DNA of 34,943 nt from Betaproteobacteria bacterium (GCA_020055845.1 JAGVIV010000050.1:1-34943), one strand, 5' to 3'; shown: positions 6,432 to 15,555, counted from the stretch's first letter. Notes: generated by a model from the sequence alone, not told the origin. Made by a program: numbers and translations.

Positions 6432-9400
6432 CCTCCCGAGGTCCGCATCCCCGGCATTCCTACTGGCCTCGTCATATCGCGGCGGCGTGCGCACTGGTCG
6501 TCACATGCGGCGCATGGGCACAGCAAGCGATGCCGGCGACTTCGAACGACCAGACGCCCCGCTCCGACACCGATGTCCGCGCCGGCGAACGATTCAGCAC
6601 ATGGTTGCTGCGGCAGCCACCGGAAACGGCCTCCCCCGGGCTCTCGTGGCGCGTCCCCGAGGAGCGGCTGGCCCAGCAGTTCCTAAAGAACACACTGCTG
6701 GTTCGCCTCGAAGCCGAAGCCCGCCGCGCCTCACGCGAGAGCCAGGTCGACCGGCTTGCCCTGATCACCTGGCTACAAGGCTTGCCGGTGACCGGACGCG
6801 TAGCCCTCGGCATCGTCGATCCTCGATGGCTGGAAACACATCCCGCAGAAGATCCCGTGCTGTCGGCCGGCCAGCAGCTCGTGCCTGGACCGCGAGAATT
6901 GAAGACCATTGCCGTGGTGCGCCCCAACGGCGAGCTTTGCCATGTCCGGCACGAGGCCGGGCGCAGCGCCTGGGACTATGCAAAGGCCTGCGACCTGCCC
7001 ACCGCGGATTGGGCCTGGGTGGCACAGCCCGACGGCCGCACGGCGCGCGTCGGTGTGGCCCCCTGGAACGCCCAGCCCTCCGATGAACCCGCGCCCGGCT
7101 CCTGGATCTGGGCCGCGCCTCGACAGATGCCGGACCTGGTCGCGGCCTCGGAAGGGATGATCAAGTTCCTGGCGACCCAGGGACCGTCGCCCCAGGCGCT
7201 GGATGCCGCGGCGCTCGATACGGTCGCGCTGACCACCGCTTCAGACAAGCACCCACCACTGACCACGAGTCTCGGCGCCGGAAAAGACACCGCGCCCGCC
7301 CACTACGCGCCGGTCCGCTCCGTGCTGCCCGAGCCCGTGTCCACCCCCAAGGCCTTCAGGACCAGCACCAACGACTGGGGCGAAACCGGCCTCCTGCAGA
7401 CGCCCACGGCCCGTATGGGCGAGCTCGGCGACTTCCGGTTTTCGTTCACCAACGTCTATCCCTACTCGCGGCTGAACTTCATGTTCCAGCCGCTGGAGTG
7501 GTTCGAAGCCGGCTTTCGCTATACCTCGATCAGCAACCAAGCCTACGCGGCCAGTACCACAGGCCAATCGAACAAGGACAAGAGTATCGATTTCAAGGTC
7601 CGGCTCGCCAAGGAGTCGGCCTACGTGCCGGAACTCGCCCTTGGCTTCCGCGACTTCGGCGGTACCGGCCTGTTCTCTTCCGAATATCTCGTCGCCAGCA
7701 AGCGCTACGGCGACTTCGATTTCAGCCTCGGCATCGGCTGGGGCTACATGGGCAGCAGCGGCAACATCAAGAATCCGTTGATCGCGATCAGCAATCGCTT
7801 CAGAACGCGCCCCGGCAGCACCGCCTCGACCGGAGGCCAGGCCAACTTCAACAGCTTCTTCCGCGGACCCTCAGCGCTTTTCGGCGGTGTCGAATGGCGC
7901 ACCCCATGGGATCCGCTGACCCTGAAGCTCGAATACGACGGCAACGACTATCAGCACGAGCCGTCGGGCATCAATCAGCGCCAGCGCACCCCTTTCAACG
8001 TGGGCCTCGAGTATCGTTACTCGCCGGCTGTTTCCTTCTCGCTGGGCTTCGAACGTGGCGACAAGGTCATGCTCGGTGTGTCGCTCTCGACCAACCTTGC
8101 CAAGCTCCAGTCCCCCAAGGTGGCCGATGCGCCGCTACCGCGCTTCACACCTGAAGCGCCCAAAGCATCGCCTGGCTGGCCGACGACCGCAGCCGACATC
8201 GAGGCCCGCACCGAGTGGACCGTGCAGCGCATCGCTCCACAGGGCGACAAGCTCCATGTCTGGATCAGCGAGAGCATGACCGTCTATCGCGAAGCACGCG
8301 TCGAGACCATCACTGCATTGCTGCATCGCGATGCGCCGGCTTCGATCAAGTACTTCGTGCTCCACTACCGCGAACGCGGACTTTCGCTGCACGCGCAGGT
8401 GATCAACCGCGACGAGTGGGTCAACGAGCACTACAAGGCGATGACCCCCAGCGAGAAGCGTGCAGTTGGCCAGCGTGAGTACGCGCCGAACGTCGATAGC
8501 AGCGAAGACATGCAGCCCCTGCCGGCAGTGGCTGCAACGGCGGCGAGTGCTTCCGTCAATTCGCCGCAGAATGCGGCCGATGCCTCTCCGACGGACACAG
8601 CCATGGCTGCGGCGCCCGCACCGATGGCCCCGTGGGAACGCAAGCGCGAGCGCTACACCTTCGGCATCACGCCCAGCACCACGCAGATCGTCGGCGGCCC
8701 GGACGCCTTCCTGCTCTATCAGATCGGCATCCAAGCGGTTCTCGAGTACCGATTCACCGACAGCACCTGGTTCAACGGCGCCCTCAACTGGCGCATGTTC
8801 GACAACTTCGACAAGTTCACCTACACCGCGCCCAGCAATCTGCCGCGCGTGCGGACTTTCCAGCGCGAATACGCGACGACGAAACGGCTGACCATGCCGG
8901 TGTTCCAGCTCACCCATGTGGGCCGGCTCGCCGAGGATCAGTACTACAGCATTTACGGCGGTGCACTCGAGCCCATGTTCGCAGGTGTCGGGGCCGAATG
9001 GCTCTACCGCCCGTCACGCAGCCGTGTTGCTTTCGGTATCGACATCAACCATGTGCGGCAGCGTGACTTTGCCCAGGACTTTGGCCTGCGTGACTACAAG
9101 GTCAACACGGGCCACGCCACCCTGTATTGGGACACGGGCTGGAACGGCGTTCGCGCAACCATCAGCGTGGGTCAGTACCTTGCGGGTGACAAGGGCGTCA
9201 CGCTCAACGTCAGCAAGAGCTTCGACAACGGCGTGGTGCTAGGCGCCTACGCGACCAAGACGAACGTGTCTTCGCGGGAGTTCGGCGAAGGCAGTTTCGA
9301 CAAGGGCATCTACGTGGCAGTGCCCTTCGATGCCTTCTTGCCGAAATCGAGCAAGTTCACGGCGGCCTTCAATTGGTCGCCTCTCATCAGGGACGGTGGT

Positions 9401-9535
9401 GCGAAGCTGGGTCGGATCAATCCGCTGTACGACATGACGTCGATCAGGGATCCGAAGGCCTTCTCGATCGGGGCTCCCGAGAGCAATCCGCCGCGGGCGG
9501 GGGACAATATCTTGAACTTCGAGGGGGCGCGCTGA
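6428..9535 (+). CDS. gfcD: Fused GfcC-like / GfcD (YjbH) outer-membrane polysaccharide secretion protein
   Basis: The 1035-aa protein has a signal peptide (cleavage about residue 31, AWA|Q). Residues about 50-250 look like GfcC: LSWRVPEERLAQQFL, GLPVTGRVALGIVDPRWL, and WAWVAQPDGRTARVGVAPWN followed by PGSWIWA. A linker leads to a YjbH/GfcD region from about 315 (NDWGETGLLQTPTARMGELG) to the end. That region is rich in alternating aromatic beta-strands, consistent with outer-membrane barrels. It is split near 698-735 by an Ala/Pro/Ser-rich linker. In E. coli gfcC (about 250 aa) and gfcD (about 700 aa) are separate genes; here one frame runs through both with no stop. The start overlaps the gfcB stop (ATGA). 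It is the last gene of the arm, 55 bp before an IS remnant. Confidence 0.85.
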   Translation: MTSRGPHPRHSYWPRHIAAACALVVTCGAWAQQAMPATSNDQTPRSDTDVRAGERFSTWLLRQPPETASPGLSWRVPEERLAQQFLKNTLLVRLEAEARRASRESQVDRLALITWLQGLPVTGRVALGIVDPRWLETHPAEDPVLSAGQQLVPGPRELKTIAVVRPNGELCHVRHEAGRSAWDYAKACDLPTADWAWVAQPDGRTARVGVAPWNAQPSDEPAPGSWIWAAPRQMPDLVAASEGMIKFLATQGPSPQALDAAALDTVALTTASDKHPPLTTSLGAGKDTAPAHYAPVRSVLPEPVSTPKAFRTSTNDWGETGLLQTPTARMGELGDFRFSFTNVYPYSRLNFMFQPLEWFEAGFRYTSISNQAYAASTTGQSNKDKSIDFKVRLAKESAYVPELALGFRDFGGTGLFSSEYLVASKRYGDFDFSLGIGWGYMGSSGNIKNPLIAISNRFRTRPGSTASTGGQANFNSFFRGPSALFGGVEWRTPWDPLTLKLEYDGNDYQHEPSGINQRQRTPFNVGLEYRYSPAVSFSLGFERGDKVMLGVSLSTNLAKLQSPKVADAPLPRFTPEAPKASPGWPTTAADIEARTEWTVQRIAPQGDKLHVWISESMTVYREARVETITALLHRDAPASIKYFVLHYRERGLSLHAQVINRDEWVNEHYKAMTPSEKRAVGQREYAPNVDSSEDMQPLPAVAATAASASVNSPQNAADASPTDTAMAAAPAPMAPWERKRERYTFGITPSTTQIVGGPDAFLLYQIGIQAVLEYRFTDSTWFNGALNWRMFDNFDKFTYTAPSNLPRVRTFQREYATTKRLTMPVFQLTHVGRLAEDQYYSIYGGALEPMFAGVGAEWLYRPSRSRVAFGIDINHVRQRDFAQDFGLRDYKVNTGHATLYWDTGWNGVRATISVGQYLAGDKGVTLNVSKSFDNGVVLGAYATKTNVSSREFGEGSFDKGIYVAVPFDAFLPKSSKFTAAFNWSPLIRDGGAKLGRINPLYDMTSIRDPKAFSIGAPESNPPRAGDNILNFEGAR

Positions 9536-9589
9536 GACGGAAGATGTGTCACCGCAGGCAGAGGAGCGGGCCAAGCACCGTGGTCCTCT

Positions 9590-10277
9590 TGACCTGCCCC
9601 CTCCCGGCCGTGCCAGCGTAATGGCAGTGAAGTCCGTCAACTTGGAGAATGACGGACATGAGAAAGAGCAGATACACCGAGGAGCAGATCATCGGTTTCA
9701 TCAAGCAGGCCGAGGCCGACCTGCCGATCAAGGAGCTGTGCCGCAAGGGCGGCTTCAGCGACGACACCTTCTACAAGTGGCGTGCCAAGTACGGTGGCAT
9801 GGAGGTGCCCGATGCGAGACGCCTGCGTGAACTGGAGGCGGAGAACAACAAGCTCAAGAAGCTGTTGGCCGAAGCCCACCTGGACATTCACGCTCTGAAC
9901 ACCGCCTTCGGGGTAAAGCGTTAGCCCCGCAGGCCAAGCGTGATGCCATCGCCACCATGATCGAGCAATGCGATCTGAGCGAGCGACGGGCATGCAGACT
10001 TGTGGGGCTCTCACGCGACAGCTGGCGCAACCCACCCGAAGTCGATGCCATGACCCAAGAGCTCAGCAGCAAGATCGTCGAGATCGCGCACGTGCGCCGG
10101 CGCTTCGGCTATCGGCGCATCCATGACAGGCTGCGCCCGCACTTCCCCGGCGTGAACCACAAGGAGGTCTACCGGCTCTACAGCACAGCCAGCCTGGCCG
10201 TGCGCAAGCGCAAGAAGGCCAAGCGGCCCGTCAGCGAGCGCGTGCCGCTGCAACTGGCCAGCACAATCAAGGAGGTC
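9590..10277 (+). mobile_element. Truncated IS3-family insertion sequence
   Basis: The left part of an IS3-family element is present: a probable terminus near 9590 (TGACCTGCCCC), a complete orfA, and the first third of orfB in the -1 frame. Similarity to transposase appears to stop near 10277, where the usual catalytic-domain sequence is replaced by unrelated sequence leading into the terminator of the polysaccharide operon. The DDE domain and right terminus are missing, so the element should be immobile. I could not identify a target-site duplication. Exact ends are inferred from memory of the family. Confidence 0.75.
9649..9924 (+). CDS. IS3-family transposase OrfA (helix-turn-helix protein)
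   Basis: This is a 91-aa OrfA of the IS3 family. It has an N-terminal helix-turn-helix (SRYTEEQIIGFIKQAE, then KELCRKGGFSDDTFYKWRAKYGG) and a C-terminal leucine-zipper-like coiled coil (RRLRELEAENNKLKKLLAE). In an intact element OrfA binds the ends and is fused to OrfB by a -1 ribosomal frameshift. The downstream orfB frame here is indeed -1 relative to orfA and overlaps its end. The gene is full length, but its partner is truncated, so transposition is not expected. Confidence 0.9.
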   Translation: MTDMRKSRYTEEQIIGFIKQAEADLPIKELCRKGGFSDDTFYKWRAKYGGMEVPDARRLRELEAENNKLKKLLAEAHLDIHALNTAFGVKR

Positions 10278-10346
10278 ACATCAGAAACAAGGCCGCCCGT
10301 TGTTAATGCAATGGACGGCCTTGTCGCTTGCCGTCAGTCGTCCTGA
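9903..10346 (+). pseudogene. IS3-family transposase OrfB, truncated before the catalytic domain
   Basis: The frame -1 to orfA reads through ALAPQAKRDAIATMIEQCDLSERRACRLVGLSRDSWR and RRFGYRRIHDRL to VRKRKKAKRPVSERVP. This is the N-terminal DNA-binding (HTH_21) part of IS3 OrfB. After residues STIKEV (about 10277) the family sequence stops and the frame runs through foreign sequence to a stop at 10346. The integrase-type DDE domain, about two thirds of the protein, is absent. The open frame from an internal ATG at 9957 is only this remnant. Confidence 0.85.
10283..10324 (-). terminator. Intrinsic terminator of the polysaccharide operon
   Basis: A long hairpin pairs ACAAGGCCG (10287-10295) with CGGCCTTGT (10316-10324). 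Its inner stem pairs 10297-10302 with 10309-10314, with one mismatch and one G-T, and the loop has 6 bases. On the minus strand the arm is followed by TTTCT. It begins 42 bp after the wbpM stop, the expected end of the minus-strand cluster. It also abuts the break in the IS remnant. Confidence 0.8.
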
Positions 10347-10365
10347 GTGGATCAAGCAATCCGAT

Positions 10366-12375
10366 TCAGGCAACCATAACGGCCCCGGAAACCCGAGTCG
10401 AGCTATCGAGCATTACCTCATCACCACTGATGTTCGAATTTTCATCGACGTCGCGCAACAGCACCGCGTTTGCCGAGTGCCTTTCTAAATGCACCCAGTC
10501 GACCACGTCAGCGTGCGGCTGATATCCGGGCAGCATCTGCGCCAGCGCGTGCTTGAGCGCCGGAACATCGTTGCGATCAAGGATGGCTCCCAACATTGCG
10601 AACTGCCGCCATAGCTCCTCGGCCGGCGGACAAGGCTCGTGGGCCTTCATCACCCGAGAGTGATTGGTCTGCATCGCGTTGTTCCCGATGAGAAGTTCTT
10701 CATAAAGCTTTTCACCTGGTCGCAGGCCCGTAATGCGAAGTTCGATGTCTCCGTCAGGGGCGTTCTCGTCGCGAACTGTTCGCCCCGACAGTTCCACCAG
10801 TCTTCGGGCCAAATCGATGATCCGAACCGGCTCACCCATGTCGAGAACGAATACGTCTCCGCCTTGCGCCATGGCGCCAGCCTGGATCACCAGTTGCGCC
10901 GCCTCGGGGATCGTCATGAAATAACGGGTGATGTCAGCATGCGTCAGGGTAATCGGACCACCCGCCTCGATCTGCCGACGAAACAACGGAACCACAGAGC
11001 CACTGGAACCCAACACATTGCCAAAGCGCACCATCGAAAAGCAGGTGCCCGAAGGCTGCTGCGCCAAACCTTGCAAAGCAAGCTCGGCCAAACGCTTGCT
11101 GGCTCCCATGATGTTGGTCGGCCGCACTGCCTTGTCGGTACTCACCAGCACGAATCGGCGAACCTGGCACTCCATAGCGACTTGGGCTGCCATGAGCGTA
11201 CCCAGCGAATTGTTTCGCACACCTTCAACGGGGTTGTGCTCCACAAGCGGTACATGCTTGTAGGCAGCCGCGTGATAGACGGTATCGGGCCGCCAAGTGC
11301 GCATGATCTCGCGTAGACGCGCCGGGTCACGCACCGAGGCCAGGAGAGGAATCACTTGGACATCCGAATTCATCGCCTCCAGCTCCTGATGGATCGCATA
11401 GAGCGCGAACTCCGTCAACTCGACCAGCAACAACTTGGACGGAGAAAGCTTGACGATCTGCCTGCAAAGTTCGCTGCCGATCGAGCCACCAGCCCCCGTG
11501 ACCAACACGACTTGATGCCTTATGTGTTTGTGCAGCAGGTCGTCTACCGGTGCAACTGGATCTCGACCCAGCAGGTCTTCGATATCGACTTCGATCAGGT
11601 CGTGAACCTGCACGCGACCGTTCGCCAGATCGACAAGGGCAGGCAACGTGCGCACATGCAGATGGAGTGGCAACAGGTCGTGCAAAATCTCCGCACGACG
11701 CGCACGGCTGGTCGAGGGCATCGCCAGCAACACGTCCGAGATACCGAGCATCGCGGCGTTCTCTCGCAACCAGCCAGGCGGCTGAATCCTGATGCCGTTG
11801 AGCGTGCTGCCATGAAGATGCTTGGCATCGTCGATGAAGGCCCGCACCAACATATCCCGGCTCTGCGCAAGCGCAGCCGCAAGCTGTAATCCCGCACCGC
11901 CCGCACCATAGATCACGACCTGCGGTAGCGACTTGCGTTGGACCGCGCTCATGTACATGCCACCGAGCCAGTAGCGCGCGAACATGCGCAGCCCCCCGAT
12001 ACACATGAAGAGCAGCAGCGGAACCACCAAACCGACCGTACGCGGCACGGTATTGACACCAACGACAGTAAAAAGTGCAGCGTAGGCAAGCCCGAACAAA
12101 GCACATGCTCGTAGGATCGCCAAGACCGCGGGCGCGCCCGCGTAGCGAAAGATTGCGCGGTACAGGCCAAACACGGTGAACAGGGGAAGTGCAATCAGCA
12201 CCGCCATTGCCGCTGCCCACCATTGCAATCCACGAGGGAACATCCACTGCTCAAAGCGCAGGCTCAGCGCAAAGCAGACGCACAACACGCACACGAGCGC
12301 GTCCACGCACAACGCCAGTAACCGTTTGGCAGGTCTAGGCAATCCGAGCAACTGCTCTGCCAGACGATTGATCAC
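10366..12375 (-). CDS. wbpM: WbpM-type UDP-N-acetylglucosamine 4,6-dehydratase (membrane anchored)
   Basis: This enzyme converts UDP-GlcNAc to the UDP-4-keto-6-deoxy sugar, the entry step to bacillosamine, FucNAc or QuiNAc-type sugars. Using the GTG at 12375 (AGGAG 7 bp upstream) the protein is 669 aa, close to P. aeruginosa WbpM; the frame stays open to an ATG at 12429. The N-terminus has four hydrophobic helices (about 18-140) and a first Rossmann-like module near 150-240. The catalytic short-chain-dehydrogenase domain starts at TGAGGSIG (293-300). The triad is S412-M423-K427 (VSTDKAV...NIMGASK). Met replaces the usual Tyr, as known for large WbpM/PglF-type enzymes. It is the last gene before the operon terminator, downstream of etk. 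Confidence 0.93.
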   Translation of the reverse strand: MINRLAEQLLGLPRPAKRLLALCVDALVCVLCVCFALSLRFEQWMFPRGLQWWAAAMAVLIALPLFTVFGLYRAIFRYAGAPAVLAILRACALFGLAYAALFTVVGVNTVPRTVGLVVPLLLFMCIGGLRMFARYWLGGMYMSAVQRKSLPQVVIYGAGGAGLQLAAALAQSRDMLVRAFIDDAKHLHGSTLNGIRIQPPGWLRENAAMLGISDVLLAMPSTSRARRAEILHDLLPLHLHVRTLPALVDLANGRVQVHDLIEVDIEDLLGRDPVAPVDDLLHKHIRHQVVLVTGAGGSIGSELCRQIVKLSPSKLLLVELTEFALYAIHQELEAMNSDVQVIPLLASVRDPARLREIMRTWRPDTVYHAAAYKHVPLVEHNPVEGVRNNSLGTLMAAQVAMECQVRRFVLVSTDKAVRPTNIMGASKRLAELALQGLAQQPSGTCFSMVRFGNVLGSSGSVVPLFRRQIEAGGPITLTHADITRYFMTIPEAAQLVIQAGAMAQGGDVFVLDMGEPVRIIDLARRLVELSGRTVRDENAPDGDIELRITGLRPGEKLYEELLIGNNAMQTNHSRVMKAHEPCPPAEELWRQFAMLGAILDRNDVPALKHALAQMLPGYQPHADVVDWVHLERHSANAVLLRDVDENSNISGDEVMLDSSTRVSGAVMVA

Positions 12376-12583
12376 GCAGGAACTCCTACCCGAGTCGCGC
12401 TCGGACTTTGCGAAGGATTGTGCCCTCATGCTTCAGGCTATCCCTCGCGCTCAAGACTTCGATTGTTAGGAAGTGTACAAACTGCTACGTTTGTAGACGA
12501 TCCTCCAAAAGACATAAGAAGTTTGAATCACTGACCTTCAAAAAGTAGGGTACCTCGGCCACCACAAGCACCTAACCCTTTGC
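12376..12583 (-). promoter_or_regulatory. Leader between etk and wbpM with inverted repeats
   Basis: This 208-bp gap carries a 7-bp perfect inverted repeat (TACAAAC at 12476-12482, GTTTGTA at 12489-12495) without a T tract, so it looks more like an operator or RNA hairpin than a terminator. A candidate minus-strand promoter, TTGAAG-18-TTATGT, lies near 12514-12543. The ribosome-binding site AGGAG is at 12383-12387. The spacing suggests that wbpM may also be transcribed on its own. Confidence 0.4.
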
Positions 12584-14836
12584 TCAGTCGGCTTGCTTGT
12601 ACTTGTATTCGGCGTAACGGTAACCACCGTACTTGTATCCATAACTGCCGTAATGCCTGCGCGAGAGATCCATTCCGTTGAAAACCACTCCGCTGACACG
12701 CTGATTGGCATGTGCCAGTCGCTTGACACTCTCACTAAGCTCTCCGATTTGGGTCAGCCCATCACGCGCTACCAGCAAGATCGCGCCGACATGAGCCGAC
12801 ACTGCCGCAGCATCTGCGGCGACAAGAACGGGAGGACTGTCAATAACGATCAAGTCATATCGCTGCGACGCTCCATCCAGGATATCTCCCAGCGCAGACG
12901 ACAACATCATGTTTGCCGGGTTGAATGGATAATTTCCGGTCGTAAGAACGTCGAGATTCGGAAGCACCTGCGAATGAATCGCCTCCTCGCAAGTCATATC
13001 GCCAGCCAATACATCTGCAAGGCCTCCTTGGCGAGGAAGACCGAAGGACTTGTTGATATGGCCCTTGCGTAAGTCCGCATCGATCAACAACACGCGTTTG
13101 CCGGCCTGCGCCATGATGACTGCGTAGTTGCTCGATACAAAACTCTTGCCCACGCCCGGCGTCGCGCCGGTAACCAAGACCCTGTTGCTTCCAGACTCCA
13201 TCATGGCCAGTTGAAGGGATATCCGCAAATTTCTCAGACTCTCGATTGCGAGACTCTCCGGCGCAGTAACGGCAAGGACCTGGGCGCCACCAGCACCAGT
13301 TGCAATCAACTGAAGAAGGGCATCCTGTTCAAGCGCCTGTGGGACCACTGAATACACACTCAATCCCAGGCGATCCTCGATCTCTTGCGGGTTATGAATG
13401 CCGCTACTCATCTTGCTACGGGCTATCGCTAGCGCAATACCAGCCAGCAATCCCAACATCAAGGACAACGCGACAATAAGGGGCTTCTGGGGTTTAACAG
13501 GCCGCCGAGGTTCAATTGCTTTGTCAAGTAGGCGTACATTACCTACTTTACCTTCTTTCACAAGACGCAGTTGGAGCGAGCTATTCAGTAGCGTTTTATA
13601 AAGCTCTCCATTCACGCGCACGTCCCTCTCGAGTCGCAACGCATCGCGCTGAAGTACCGGCATCGCGCTTACCCTGCGATCCACACTATCCAATTCATGA
13701 CGAAAAGCTGCTATTTGGCCATCGATAACACGAACTTTAGGATTTGTTTCAGTGAACCGAGAGAGAAGGTCACGACGAAGTTGCTCCGATTCAAGCAACC
13801 TCCCTTGCAATTGCACTGCTTGGCCCAAAATTGCTTTAGCCTCTTCATCAAAAGCAATTGTTCCATTTTTATTTCTAAAATCTGCGTAAGCGTCTTCCGA
13901 GTTTTCTAGTTGCTTTTTAAAATCAGGTAGTTGACCGTCAAGAAATTGAAGCGTCTTTTCCGCCTCGGCCGCCTTGCGATCGACATTTTGACGTACATAT
14001 TGAAGACCAATCTCATTTAAAATGCGCCGCAACTTATCGCGATCCGCGTCTTCCAAAGTTGCACTAATCACATTGGATTGTTTACCTTGCTCACTAAGCT
14101 GCAGTCGTTTCTGCAGATCTTCTGTCGTAGCAAGCAGAGAGGCACGTGACACGACGAACTGTGCACCAGGTTTTCCATCGATCCGAGATACGACCAATGC
14201 GAGAGTTCCGCCAGCCACTTGTTGGGTTAACAACTTCCCAACAGTTCCTGTTATTGATTCATTGAGATCAGGATGTGTGAGAGTATATTCACCGCCAGTT
14301 TGCGCGGTAATTGTGAACGGCTTTTGATCCTCAAACACTGAGGGCACATCGAACTTAGCAATGTCAATAGCCTCAGCCCCAGAAACATATCCGCTCAACC
14401 CGAGAAAACCAGGTTCGGAAAGACCCTTGGCGCGACGTGACAGCCACTCTCCGATGACAGGTATGTAATGTGGTCGCGCATCTATGTAAAGTCGCGTAGC
14501 CTCAACTGCACCGCCAATGATCATGCGCGAACGAATGATTTGAATCTCGCCCGACGCCGGTGTTTTCACGTCAAACAAATTGGCCGTATCGCCAAGGAAA
14601 TTTTTTGCGTCTGGAGCAGAATCTTCAACTTGAACTAGAAGATTAGATTGATAGATTGGCGTAGAAAGCAGGGCGTACGCCACTCCGAGAGCCACGGCGA
14701 GACAAGTAATACTGGCAACAAGCCATCTACGATCTATCAGGATATCCAAGTACTCCGACAAGCGAATAACATCGTCGTCGTCTACTGGCGTCGCCGCATT
14801 AATGGGCGAAGCAGATGATTTCACAAAAGCGTTCAT
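12584..14836 (-). CDS. etk: Wzc/Etk-type tyrosine-protein kinase and polysaccharide co-polymerase
   Basis: This inner-membrane bacterial tyrosine kinase partners Wza and controls chain length and export. In the 750-aa protein an N-terminal Wzz domain (about 22-110) begins with a transmembrane helix near 37-58. A long periplasmic coiled-coil region follows (about 230-440), then a second helix near 452-473. The cytoplasmic kinase domain carries Walker A GATPGVGKS (557-565), Walker A' LLIDADLRKG (583-592) and Walker B LIVIDSPP (662-669). The C-terminal tail has eight tyrosines within residues 729-746, the autophosphorylation cluster. The start overlaps the etp stop by 4 bp (ATGA), so the kinase and its phosphatase are coupled as in the E. 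coli etp-etk pair. Confidence 0.95.
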   Translation of the reverse strand: MNAFVKSSASPINAATPVDDDDVIRLSEYLDILIDRRWLVASITCLAVALGVAYALLSTPIYQSNLLVQVEDSAPDAKNFLGDTANLFDVKTPASGEIQIIRSRMIIGGAVEATRLYIDARPHYIPVIGEWLSRRAKGLSEPGFLGLSGYVSGAEAIDIAKFDVPSVFEDQKPFTITAQTGGEYTLTHPDLNESITGTVGKLLTQQVAGGTLALVVSRIDGKPGAQFVVSRASLLATTEDLQKRLQLSEQGKQSNVISATLEDADRDKLRRILNEIGLQYVRQNVDRKAAEAEKTLQFLDGQLPDFKKQLENSEDAYADFRNKNGTIAFDEEAKAILGQAVQLQGRLLESEQLRRDLLSRFTETNPKVRVIDGQIAAFRHELDSVDRRVSAMPVLQRDALRLERDVRVNGELYKTLLNSSLQLRLVKEGKVGNVRLLDKAIEPRRPVKPQKPLIVALSLMLGLLAGIALAIARSKMSSGIHNPQEIEDRLGLSVYSVVPQALEQDALLQLIATGAGGAQVLAVTAPESLAIESLRNLRISLQLAMMESGSNRVLVTGATPGVGKSFVSSNYAVIMAQAGKRVLLIDADLRKGHINKSFGLPRQGGLADVLAGDMTCEEAIHSQVLPNLDVLTTGNYPFNPANMMLSSALGDILDGASQRYDLIVIDSPPVLVAADAAAVSAHVGAILLVARDGLTQIGELSESVKRLAHANQRVSGVVFNGMDLSRRHYGSYGYKYGGYRYAEYKYKQAD

Positions 14837-15267
14837 GAGAGTTTTTTAATGCGCTCGGCCCATGCTGCAGCACCAGCGTCAATGAGTTGCAAAGCTTCGT
14901 CGAAGGCCGATCGGCCTAAACGATAGGGGTCGGGAATATCCACGCGGGCAACCTCGCCCAAACGGAACAACTTCCCACGGGTAAAAGGGTGACGCTGGCT
15001 GATATACAGACGCTGCTCTTCATCCATCACCAAAATCAAATCAGCCTCTTGGCACATGCTGTTTGTTAGCTGTCGCGCCCGGTGTTCCTCGATATCTAGT
15101 CCGCGCTCAACCATCAGCGCGCGCGCCAAAGGATCTGCAGGCTGACCCACAAGAGCGCCAATACCAGCAGACGACACATCCAAGTTCGGTAACGCTGCGG
15201 CAATCAGCGCTTCACCCATTGGACTCCGGCAGATATTGCCGATGCAAACGACTAGTACAGACTTCAT
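14833..15267 (-). CDS. etp: Low-molecular-weight protein-tyrosine phosphatase (Etp/Wzb type)
   Basis: This phosphatase dephosphorylates the tyrosine cluster of the partner kinase and so drives cycling of the export machine. The 144-aa protein has the P-loop C8-IGNIC-R14-S and the general-acid motif D113-P-Y near the end, and length is normal. I use the ATG at 15267, which places the P-loop at the usual distance; the frame also opens at a TTG at 15279. It follows a 288-bp gap after the aminotransferase gene, which suggests a separate promoter for etp-etk. Confidence 0.95.
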   Translation of the reverse strand: MKSVLVVCIGNICRSPMGEALIAAALPNLDVSSAGIGALVGQPADPLARALMVERGLDIEEHRARQLTNSMCQEADLILVMDEEQRLYISQRHPFTRGKLFRLGEVARVDIPDPYRLGRSAFDEALQLIDAGAAAWAERIKKLS

Positions 15268-15555
15268 GAAGAGCAACAACCCATAGATTGAAAACTTGCT
15301 TGCAGCCCTTTTGAAAAATTGATCACATTGATCCTCTTATTTTTTTAACAATTCTACTTGTCTACGGCCCCGCATTAATCCCGCAAGACCGAGGCGTCCA
15401 GCCCTTCGAAAAACACGTCAACGGCCCTCGCGAAACTGCGTTGACGCCACTTTGCATAGCAGCACTCTTACGAGAACTTCGGTGATATGAAAATATTAAC
15501 GACCAACTCGCTGCTCACCACCGCCGGGTTGTAAAACGCTCAACAACATCGTTGT
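15268..15555 (-). promoter_or_regulatory. 288-bp gap upstream of etp, possible internal promoter and operator
   Basis: This is the largest internal gap of an otherwise tightly packed minus-strand operon. Just after the upstream stop a short AACAAC-ATC-GTTGTT hairpin (15542-15556) precedes GAGCGTTTT on the minus strand and may be a weak terminator. Further down, CGTCAACG (15416-15423) and CGTTGACG (15439-15446) form an 8-bp inverted repeat with a 15-bp spacer, a plausible regulator-binding site. AT-rich sequence at 15310-15360 precedes etp. No gene is seen here. Confidence 0.4.

Noticed and set aside
9535-9590. AGAGGA...TCCTCT inverted repeat (9560-9589) as terminator of the gfc arm
   Set aside because: The stem is only 6 bp with a long loop and no T tract, and it overlaps the probable IS terminus; too weak to call.
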